Source: Deltaproteobacteria bacterium (GTDB lineage: Bacteria > Desulfobacterota > Desulfobacteria > Desulfobacterales > JAUVGT01). From it: a stretch of 5,064 nucleotides of DNA. Position 1 is the first letter of the stretch. Every line of letters starts with the position of its first letter. The stretch lies in the NCBI GenBank assembly GCA_030593645.1, contig JAUVGT010000366.1, forward strand, positions 1 to 5,064. Reading direction: 5' to 3'. The notes beneath the pieces were generated by a model that had not been told where the DNA came from, did no database searches, and was given only the letters and a program-made list of their open reading frames with translations. A program made the translations under genes and the position numbers. Shown here in pieces: positions 1 through 5,064 of the stretch.

Positions 1-1
1 T

Positions 2-1642
2 AGATTACCCACTATCGACCTGCTGCTTCAGGTGGACCGGGATCTACAGCAGCTGCTCGTGGCTGAACGATCGATGATTTTCAGCAATGTGGGTTCTGAT
101 ACCTTTAATAAACAGCTCAAAGACTACCAGGAGAATTTTGAACAGTCGGGTGAACGCTGGAATAAATTTAAGGCATTTCCGCTCAGTCAGGAAGAAAAGG
201 AGTTAATGCCAAAATATGAAGCAGCCAGGGAAGAATGGAAAGTGATTTCCAAGCAGATTGTCGATGGGCGTTTGGCCGATACACGGCAGGGCCGTCGAAT
301 CGCTCTCGATCTGTCCCTTGGTATCGCAGCAGAGAAATTCGAGACCATGCGGGATGTACTGGATCAGCTGGAAGGGATTTCCGCGAAAATCGCAGAGGAT
401 CTGCATCATGAGGCTCACATCGCTTATGAGGACTCTTTTAACAGCATTGTCTTTATCAGTATTCTGGGATTCGTCCTGGCGCTTATTATTGCTTACGCAA
501 TCACACGCGGGATTACAGTTCCGCTCCAGGAAGCGGTAAAAGTAGCCAACCATATGGCCAAAGGAAATTTGTCTATCGATGTTAAGGTGGATCGGGGTGA
601 TGAAACCGGGATGTTATTGAAAGCGATGCAGAACATGGTCAAAAAACTGCGTGAGGTTGTGGCAGGTATCAAGAGCACATCAAACAGTGTGGCTTCCGGC
701 AGTCAGCAGATCAGTGCCAGTTCAGAGGAGATGTCCCAGGGCGCAAATGAACAGGCCGCATCAGCAGAAGAATCATCCGCGTCAATGGAGCAGATGTCGG
801 CAAATATTAAGCAGAACGCGGATAATGCACAGCAGACAGAGTCCATTGCCATACGTACAGCGGAGGACGCGAAAAAGGGCGGTGAAGCTGTTGACAAGAC
901 TGTTGTCGCAATGAAAGAAATCGCGGAAAAGATTTCGATTATCGAAGAGATCGCACGTCAAACCAATATGCTGGCCCTTAACGCGGCAATCGAAGCCGCA
1001 CGGGCGGGTGAGCATGGCAAAGGATTTGCGGTTGTCGCGGACGCTGTCAGGAAACTTGCGGAACGAAGCCAGTCCGCTGCCGGTGAAATCAGCAACCTGT
1101 CCACAACCAGTGTGGAAATCGCGGAAAACGCCGGGGCAATGCTGACCAAAATTGTACCCGACATCATGAAAACGGCTGAACTGGTGCAGGAGATCAATGC
1201 CGCGTCCAATGAACAGAACTCCGGTGCCGGTCAGATAAACAGGGCGATTCAGCAGTTTGATTCCGTAACCCAGCAGAATGCTGCCACATCGGAAGAGATG
1301 GCTTCCACAGCCGAAGAACTTGCGTCAATGGCGGAGCAGCTCCAAAGCACCATCGGCTTTTTTAATGTTGATGGAATCGAAGGCGGAGGAAGGGATCGCC
1401 AGGTAGAATACAGCCCTAAAGTACATACATTTGAACACCTGCACCAGCAAAATCAGCGTACAGGAGCGGGAAGGGCTTCACGGATCCACGGTGGTATTCC
1501 TGCAAAAGAAGTCAAAAACCATGCCGCGCCAGTCCCTTCCGGCCGGAGAGGAAAAGCAGGCGGAGTTATCCTGGATATGGGTGTTGAAAAACCGGCAAAA
1601 GAAAAAGCCGATTCATTGGATAGTGAGTTTGAGGAATATTAA
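2..1642 (+). CDS. Methyl-accepting chemotaxis protein, transmembrane, 5'-truncated
   Basis: This is an inner-membrane chemoreceptor that controls the CheA kinase through its cytoplasmic hairpin. The frame is open to the left edge, so the true start and first membrane helix lie outside; the GTG at 32 is probably internal. Residues below count from that GTG. Residues 1-137 look like a helical extracytoplasmic ligand-binding domain, probably of the four-helix-bundle type. Residues 138-158 form a membrane helix, and about 158-210 a HAMP domain with the usual Pro and GDETG-like motif. Candidate methylation/deamidation pairs are QQ 225-226, EE 232-233, EE 246-247, EQ 253-254, EE 421-422 and EE 428-429. 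The signalling tip, near 307-346, includes QTNMLALNAAIEAARAGE. Spacing from tip to methylation sites matches E. coli Tsr (36-heptad class) as I recall it. The tail after about 446 is a basic linker ending in EFEEY. One oddity is Ala338, where the family normally has Glu. The ligand cannot be told from sequence. Confidence 0.96.
   Translation, partial: RLPTIDLLLQVDRDLQQLLVAERSMIFSNVGSDTFNKQLKDYQENFEQSGERWNKFKAFPLSQEEKELMPKYEAAREEWKVISKQIVDGRLADTRQGRRIALDLSLGIAAEKFETMRDVLDQLEGISAKIAEDLHHEAHIAYEDSFNSIVFISILGFVLALIIAYAITRGITVPLQEAVKVANHMAKGNLSIDVKVDRGDETGMLLKAMQNMVKKLREVVAGIKSTSNSVASGSQQISASSEEMSQGANEQAASAEESSASMEQMSANIKQNADNAQQTESIAIRTAEDAKKGGEAVDKTVVAMKEIAEKISIIEEIARQTNMLALNAAIEAARAGEHGKGFAVVADAVRKLAERSQSAAGEISNLSTTSVEIAENAGAMLTKIVPDIMKTAELVQEINAASNEQNSGAGQINRAIQQFDSVTQQNAATSEEMASTAEELASMAEQLQSTIGFFNVDGIEGGGRDRQVEYSPKVHTFEHLHQQNQRTGAGRASRIHGGIPAKEVKNHAAPVPSGRRGKAGGVILDMGVEKPAKEKADSLDSEFEEY
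1625..1639 (+). other. C-terminal EFEEY pentapeptide, candidate CheR/CheB tether
   Basis: The last five residues of the MCP are EFEEY. They fit the known C-terminal tether pattern of an aromatic residue, two residues, then a terminal aromatic (NWETF in E. coli Tar and Tsr). The motif hangs about 90 residues beyond the end of the signalling helix, on a linker rich in Gly, Arg, Lys and His, which would give the bound enzyme a long reach. A cheR gene follows directly, which supports the reading. Binding itself is inferred. Confidence 0.6.
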
Positions 1643-1661
1643 AACCAACAGGGTGTCCACA

Positions 1662-1699
1662 GGTGCTGGAATATTGCTTTCGTATCATATTCCAGCACC
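1662..1699. repeat. Perfect 13-bp inverted repeat (hairpin) in the mcp-cheR gap
   Basis: The left arm GGTGCTGGAATAT (1662-1674) is the exact reverse complement of the right arm ATATTCCAGCACC (1687-1699), separated by a 12-base loop. It begins 19 bases after the MCP stop codon. In RNA it would form a strong stem, but no run of T follows on the + strand (the next bases are AGTATAATTG). It is therefore not a classical intrinsic terminator. It could be a weak terminator or attenuator, an mRNA-stabilising stem that sets mcp levels apart from cheRBD, or a protein-binding operator. The repeat is directly seen; the function is open. Confidence 0.8.
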
Positions 1700-1736
1700 A
1701 GTATAATTGAAATCACTTCCAAACATAAAAGATAAA
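1679..1736 (+). promoter_or_regulatory. Candidate promoter(s) for cheR-cheB-cheD
   Basis: Two overlapping sigma70-like arrangements can be read. The first has a perfect -10 TATAAT at 1702-1707, but only a poor -35 (TTCGTA, 1679-1684) at 17-base spacing, and that -35 falls in the loop of the inverted repeat. The second has TTGAAA (1707-1712), 18 bases, then GATAAA (1731-1736), a better -35 with a weaker -10. Either would give a short leader before the cheR ATG. The gap is AT-rich, so chance matches are likely. No sigma54 GG/GC pair or sigma28 (flagellar) consensus was found here. Confidence 0.25.
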
Positions 1737-1756
1737 AACATACTGTTGCAGATTTC

Positions 1757-1761
1757 AGGGA
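1757..1761 (+). promoter_or_regulatory. Ribosome binding site of cheR
   Basis: AGGGA lies 7 bases before the ATG at 1769, a good Shine-Dalgarno match at normal spacing. It supports 1769 as the cheR start. It is also the clearest ribosome binding site in the window; the downstream genes start by close coupling instead. Confidence 0.6.
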
Positions 1762-1768
1762 TAAGTAG

Positions 1769-2629
1769 ATGACAGCAGGACCAAATCAAGCTTATGTTAA
1801 TACGCGTCTTTCGAACGAAGACTTTTCACGCCTGGGGTCCTTTATCCAGTCGAGTATCGGTATCAAAATGCCGAAACAGAAAAAGATCATGGTCGAGGCG
1901 AGGTTGAGAAAAAGGCTGAGAAACCTTAACCTGGCAACATATACGGATTACTGTGACTATCTTTTCAGTAAGGAAGGTATGAAAGATGAATGGGTCAACC
2001 TGATTGATGTGATCACCACCAATAAAACCGATTTTTTCAGAGAGCCGGACCATTTTGATCTTCTGAATCATACAATCCTGTCGTCCATGATCAACGGCCT
2101 ATACAGGCGGCTTTCAATCTGGAGCACCGCCTGTTCAACCGGTGAGGAACCCTATACCCTGGCAATGATTATGGAAGAGTATGCGAAAAGGCATCCTGAA
2201 AGCAGGTTCGACTATACCATTCTGGCCACCGATATATCAAACGAAGTGCTGAGCGATGCAATGAGAGCTGTATACAGCGAGAGCCGGGTTGAGAAGATGC
2301 ATATTGATCTTAAGAAAAAATATCTTCTGCGTTCCAAAGACAGGTCCAGGAAATTGGTTAGAATTACCCCGGAGCTTAGAAAAAAGGTTAAATTCCAACC
2401 CCTGAATCTGATGGATGAAAAATGGGAGATCAATCAGAAAATGGATATCATCTTCTGCAGGAACGTGATCATTTATTTTGAACGAGATATCCAGGTAACG
2501 CTGTTGAAACATCTGTGTGATCACCTAAAACCCAACGGATATATTTTTATGGGTCACTCAGAAGTACTGGCGGGCCTGAATCTGCCGTTAAAGTCGATTG
2601 CGCCGACTGTTTATCAAAAGATGGACTAA
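1769..2629 (+). CDS. cheR: CheR, chemotaxis protein glutamate O-methyltransferase
   Basis: CheR transfers methyl groups from S-adenosylmethionine to receptor glutamates, the addition step of chemotactic adaptation. The 286-residue length equals that of E. coli CheR as I recall it. Residues about 12-67 form the helical N-terminal CheR_N domain, rich in Lys and Arg (KKIMVEARLRKRLR) as expected for contact with the receptor. The methyltransferase domain follows: TTNKTDFFRE (83-92) with the conserved Arg91, CSTGEEPYT (122-130) of the cofactor pocket, ATDIS (153-157), FCRNVIIYF (229-237) and GHSE (262-265). The segment between about 186 and 202, corresponding to the beta-subdomain, has the same length as in E. 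coli CheR from memory, which fits a pentapeptide-binding enzyme and the EFEEY end of the preceding MCP. It is separated from mcp by 126 bases but leads a tight cheR-cheB-cheD run. No key residue appears missing. Confidence 0.97.
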   Translation: MTAGPNQAYVNTRLSNEDFSRLGSFIQSSIGIKMPKQKKIMVEARLRKRLRNLNLATYTDYCDYLFSKEGMKDEWVNLIDVITTNKTDFFREPDHFDLLNHTILSSMINGLYRRLSIWSTACSTGEEPYTLAMIMEEYAKRHPESRFDYTILATDISNEVLSDAMRAVYSESRVEKMHIDLKKKYLLRSKDRSRKLVRITPELRKKVKFQPLNLMDEKWEINQKMDIIFCRNVIIYFERDIQVTLLKHLCDHLKPNGYIFMGHSEVLAGLNLPLKSIAPTVYQKMD

Positions 2630-2635
2630 TGGTTT

Positions 2636-3760
2636 ATGATGAGCAGTAAAATAAAAACTTTAATTATAGATGACTCGGCGGTGGTGCGCCAGACTTTAAA
2701 GGAGATACTTTCCACGGACAGGCGTATCGAGGTTCTGGGGATTGCCGCGGATCCATATGTGGCGGCTGAAAAGATGAAAAAAGCCAGGCCCGACGTGATC
2801 CTGCTCGATATCGAGATGCCGTATATGGACGGCGTCACTTTTTTAAAAATAATCATGGCCCAGCATCCGATTCCGGTAGTGATCTGTTCAAGCCTGACCG
2901 GGAGAAGGTCTGAGACAGCCCTAAAAGCATTGGAATACGGCGCGGTCGAAATTATCACAAAACCGCGCGTGGAGTCAAAAAAGTTTTTGGAAGAATCAAG
3001 AATCCGGATCTGCGACGCGGTCAAGGCCGCGTCGGTTGCCCGAACCAAAAAGGTTTTAAAGCCGGTTCAGTCCGGGGAAGTTCAGCCAAAGCTCACGGCA
3101 GACGCCATGCTTGCCGGTTCCAAAAGCAGAGCCATGCTGCAGACAACCGAAAAGGTGGTGGTAATCGGTGCGTCCACCGGCGGAACCGAGGCCCTTCGGG
3201 TGCTTTTGACATCCATGCCGATCGATTCACCGGGCATGGTGATTGTTCAGCATATGCCCGAGCATTTTACCAGGGCATTTTCCCAGAGACTGAATACCGA
3301 CTGCAGGATTTCGGTCAAGGAGGCGGAAGATAACGATACGGTGATCAGGGGCCGGGCGCTGATCGCGCCGGGCAATCTGCATACCCTGCTGAAAAGGAGT
3401 GGGGCCCGGTACTATGTTCAGGTCCGATCCGGTCCCCTGGTCTGCCGTCATCGTCCGTCAGTGGATGTGCTGTTCCGGTCGGCGACCCGCTACGCGGGTA
3501 AAAACGCCATCGGGGTGATCATGACCGGTATGGGCGATGACGGTGCCCGGGGTCTTTTTAAAATGAAAGATGCCGGTGCTCATACCATCGCGCAGGACGA
3601 GGCCACTTCTGTGATCTTCGGCATGCCCAATGAAGCGATTAAACTGGGAGCAGTTGACCGGGTTCTGCCGCTTGACCGGATTGCCGGAAGTATATTTCAG
3701 TCATCCCAGTATATAGCCCTGGATTCAGCAGTTCATCAAAAGGAAAGAATTTCAATATGA
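2636..3760 (+). CDS. cheB: CheB, phosphorylation-activated glutamate methylesterase/glutamine deamidase
   Basis: CheB removes methyl groups from receptor glutamates and can deamidate receptor glutamines; it is activated by phosphate from CheA. Residues about 5-130 are the receiver domain, with acidic pair Asp12-Asp13, phospho-acceptor Asp58 in LLDIEMP, Ser85/Ser86 in VVICSSLTGR and Lys109 in TKP. A linker of roughly 35-40 residues (about 133-172) leads to the methylesterase domain. Its Ser-His-Asp triad is readable: Ser180 in IGASTGGTEAL, His206 in VQHMPEHF and Asp302 in TGMGDDGARG. The protein is a little longer than E. coli CheB, mostly through linker and tail. It begins 6 bases after the cheR stop with no clear Shine-Dalgarno, which suggests translational coupling. 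Two adjacent in-frame ATGs (2636 and 2639) make the exact start uncertain by one codon. All catalytic residues are present. Confidence 0.97.
   Translation: MMSSKIKTLIIDDSAVVRQTLKEILSTDRRIEVLGIAADPYVAAEKMKKARPDVILLDIEMPYMDGVTFLKIIMAQHPIPVVICSSLTGRRSETALKALEYGAVEIITKPRVESKKFLEESRIRICDAVKAASVARTKKVLKPVQSGEVQPKLTADAMLAGSKSRAMLQTTEKVVVIGASTGGTEALRVLLTSMPIDSPGMVIVQHMPEHFTRAFSQRLNTDCRISVKEAEDNDTVIRGRALIAPGNLHTLLKRSGARYYVQVRSGPLVCRHRPSVDVLFRSATRYAGKNAIGVIMTGMGDDGARGLFKMKDAGAHTIAQDEATSVIFGMPNEAIKLGAVDRVLPLDRIAGSIFQSSQYIALDSAVHQKERISI
3757..3760 (+). promoter_or_regulatory. ATGA stop/start overlap of cheB and cheD
   Basis: The last two bases of ATGA complete the cheB stop TGA, while its first three bases are the cheD start. 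This 4-base overlap is a standard sign of translational coupling. The purine-rich AAAGGAAAGAA just upstream (about 3739-3749), inside the end of cheB, could serve as the cheD ribosome binding site. Confidence 0.75.
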
Positions 3761-4308
3761 AAGAACAGATTACGATCAGAACCGGGGAATCTTATGCCAG
3801 TAGAGAACCGGTGATTATTAAAACCCTTTTGGGGTCATGCGTGGCCGTATGCCTGTATGATCCGGTCAGGAGGGTGGGCGGCATGAACCATATTCTTCTT
3901 CCGGGCAAACCCGACATGAAGAAATTCGACAATTCGGCAAAGTACGGCATCAACGCCATGGATATATTGATCACCCAGATCATGAAACTCGGCGGGAACC
4001 GTAAAAGACTGGTGGCCAAGGCCTTTGGCGGTGCCCATGTTCTTAAGGAGATCAGTCCGGAAAACGGTGTGGGCCAAAAAATCGTATCGTTTGTCACAGC
4101 GTACTTAAAAAATGAACGGATCAGGCTCGTGAAAAGTGATTTTAACGGCTTTGATACCAGGATCGTTTATTTTCATTCCGATACAGGCAAGGTGTTCCTT
4201 AGGCGGAGAAAACAGCTGAAGGCTAAATGCGTTATGTTAAATGAAAGGAAACGATTAAAAGATATCGAATGGAAAATAAATCAGCCTACGGATGCGATTA
4301 TTTTTTAG
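3757..4308 (+). CDS. cheD: CheD, chemoreceptor glutamine deamidase
   Basis: CheD hydrolyses selected receptor glutamines to glutamates, creating methylation sites for CheR; in CheC-containing systems it also links adaptation to CheY-P. At 183 residues it has family-typical length. The catalytic Cys28 sits in TLLGSCVAVCLYD and His45 in GGMNHILLP. The AFGGAHV segment (89-95) is another family hallmark. The ATG overlaps the cheB stop as ATGA, so the start is well fixed and translation is coupled. The MCP upstream has a QQ pair and an EQ pair at candidate sites, which are plausible substrates. No cheC is visible in the window. The C-terminal part after about residue 150 is Lys/Arg-rich and less conserved. 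The stop is TAG, followed directly by an in-frame ATG. Confidence 0.95.
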   Translation: MKEQITIRTGESYASREPVIIKTLLGSCVAVCLYDPVRRVGGMNHILLPGKPDMKKFDNSAKYGINAMDILITQIMKLGGNRKRLVAKAFGGAHVLKEISPENGVGQKIVSFVTAYLKNERIRLVKSDFNGFDTRIVYFHSDTGKVFLRRRKQLKAKCVMLNERKRLKDIEWKINQPTDAIIF

Positions 4309-4371
4309 ATGGAATATTGGATGAATGAAATGATGGTTTTACAGAAAGATACACAATACAAAGAATCACCC

Positions 4372-5064
4372 ATGAAAAATAACAAACTTAAAATACTCTG
4401 CATCGAGGATGATAAACCCATCCGTACCACGTTCGGAATATTTCTTAAAAAGGCGGGATACACATTTCTTGAAGCGGAAAACGGAATGGATGGGCTGCGT
4501 GTGTTCAGAAATAAAAAACCGGATGTGATCCTCCTTGATTTAATGATGCCCGAGGTCAGCGGACTTGAAGTACTGGCGGGAATATCCAAAGAATCCCCTG
4601 AAACGCCGGTTATCATCATCTCCGCTGCAAACTATACATCTTATGTGATCGACGCTTTAAGACTCGGGGCATTCGATTACCTGATCAAACCGATTACCAA
4701 CATGAAACTTTTGATACATACCATTGAGCGCGCGGCGGAAAAGATAATACTGGTCCGGGAGAATATTAAAACCAAAGATCAACTGGAAAAAGCAAACCGG
4801 GAACTTGCGGGCCATGTCAGGAAAAAGACCGAGGAGCTTAGCGGCGCGAATGAAAAGCTGAAAACCGAGTCTGAGGGAAGGCTTTACGCGGAAGAAAGTG
4901 TTCGTGAAAGCGAAAAGAACTTTAGGCTGATATTTGATAACGCCAATGACGCGATCATCTATCTTGACAGGAACGGAAGGCTCATCAACGCGAATGAAAG
5001 GGCGTTTGATCTTTTCGGGCTGGAACCGGAAAAGACCATGGGGAGGAATTTTGATGAATTTGAT
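4372..5064 (+). CDS. Response regulator receiver-PAS protein (probable hybrid sensor kinase), 3'-truncated
   Basis: The frame is open to the right edge, so only the first 231 residues are visible. Residues about 6-120 are a CheY-like receiver: acidic pair Asp13-Asp14 in CIEDD, phospho-acceptor Asp56 in LLDLMMP, Ser84 in VIIISAA and Lys106 in LIKP. Residues about 120-180 are a charged Lys/Glu-rich helix, probably coiled coil. A PAS domain starts near 182 (SEKNFRLIFDNANDAIIYLD) and is cut off. The usual family continuation is a histidine kinase, but GGDEF or other outputs are possible and cannot be seen. The start is uncertain: in-frame ATGs also lie at 4309, 4321, 4330 and 4333. I chose 4372 because AAAGAA sits 6 bases upstream and the receiver then begins a few residues in, as is typical. 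Its position after cheD suggests co-transcription, perhaps receiving phosphate from the cluster's CheA; that is inference. Confidence 0.9.
   Translation, partial: MKNNKLKILCIEDDKPIRTTFGIFLKKAGYTFLEAENGMDGLRVFRNKKPDVILLDLMMPEVSGLEVLAGISKESPETPVIIISAANYTSYVIDALRLGAFDYLIKPITNMKLLIHTIERAAEKIILVRENIKTKDQLEKANRELAGHVRKKTEELSGANEKLKTESEGRLYAEESVRESEKNFRLIFDNANDAIIYLDRNGRLINANERAFDLFGLEPEKTMGRNFDEFD

Noticed and set aside
32..34. GTG at 32 as the real start of the MCP gene
   Set aside because: The frame stays open to the left edge, and the upstream codons (RLPTIDLLLQ) read as a natural continuation of the helical sensor domain. A transmembrane MCP also needs a first membrane helix, which would lie further upstream.
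203..553. 116-residue reading frame on the minus strand inside the MCP
   Set aside because: It lies antisense to a well-supported coding region, shows no recognisable domain and has no plausible ribosome binding site; it is a shadow frame.
1662..1680. Sigma54 promoter (GG...GC elements) in TGGAATATTGC
   Set aside because: The GG and GC elements are only 8 bases apart start to start; the sigma54 pattern needs 12.
1431..1706. 91-residue + strand frame overlapping the MCP tail and running into the gap
   Set aside because: It is an alternative frame of the MCP tail with no recognisable motif and ends inside the inverted repeat. The MCP frame is clearly the coding one, since it ends in EFEEY.
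1662..1710. Classical Rho-independent terminator after mcp
   Set aside because: The stem is strong but no T-run follows it on the + strand, so it is recorded as an inverted repeat with open function. The minus strand also lacks a T-run next to the stem, and no minus-strand gene needs one.
2626..3048. 140-residue reading frame on the minus strand opposite the CheB receiver domain
   Set aside because: The + strand encodes a receiver with all catalytic residues; the minus frame is Ser/Ile-rich without motifs, as expected of a shadow.
3792..4097. Minus-strand frames opposite cheD, including 3835-4077
   Set aside because: CheD on the + strand carries its catalytic Cys and His motifs; the antisense frames overlap each other and have no supporting signal.
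4305..4619. 104-residue minus-strand frame opposite the start of the REC-PAS gene
   Set aside because: The + strand encodes an intact receiver domain across this stretch that continues to the window edge. The minus frame has no domain features.

Overview
This window looks like part of a chemotaxis (chemosensory) gene cluster, with every gene on the + strand. In order it holds the 3' part of a transmembrane methyl-accepting chemotaxis protein (MCP), a 126-base intergenic gap, cheR, cheB, cheD, and the 5' part of a response-regulator/PAS signalling protein that runs off the right edge. Family assignments for MCP, CheR, CheB and CheD are firm because catalytic and hallmark motifs can be read directly.

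The source is most likely a Gram-negative bacterium of the deltaproteobacterial (Desulfobacterota) type. The basis is gene order (mcp-cheR-cheB-cheD), the style of the MCP tail (a basic, Gly-rich linker, a short hydrophobic patch and an acidic aromatic end), and a REC-PAS protein directly downstream. This placement is a judgement from memory, not from a search. No insertion sequences, tRNA or rRNA genes, CRISPR repeats or other mobile signatures were seen.

Layout: 1-1642 MCP, open at the left edge; 1643-1768 intergenic, with a perfect 13-bp inverted repeat, promoter-like hexamers and the cheR ribosome binding site; 1769-2629 cheR; 2636-3760 cheB, 6 bases after cheR; 3757-4308 cheD, overlapping cheB by ATGA; 4309-5064 the REC-PAS gene, with start most likely at 4372 and the reading frame open from 4309 to the window end.

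How the genes fit together: CheR methylates glutamates on the MCP, phosphorylated CheB removes those methyl groups and can deamidate glutamines, and CheD deamidates receptor glutamines. The MCP carries matching QQ/EE/EQ sites on both helices of its signalling hairpin. It also ends in EFEEY, which fits the C-terminal pentapeptide that tethers CheR-type enzymes. So the window holds a complete receptor-adaptation set. The kinase CheA, coupling protein CheW and output CheY are not visible here and presumably lie outside the window.

I see no previously undescribed system. The points most worth a second look are the U-tract-less hairpin overlapping a perfect TATAAT before cheR, an Ala in place of a highly conserved Glu in the MCP tip, and the in-frame junction between cheD and the REC-PAS gene across a TAG.
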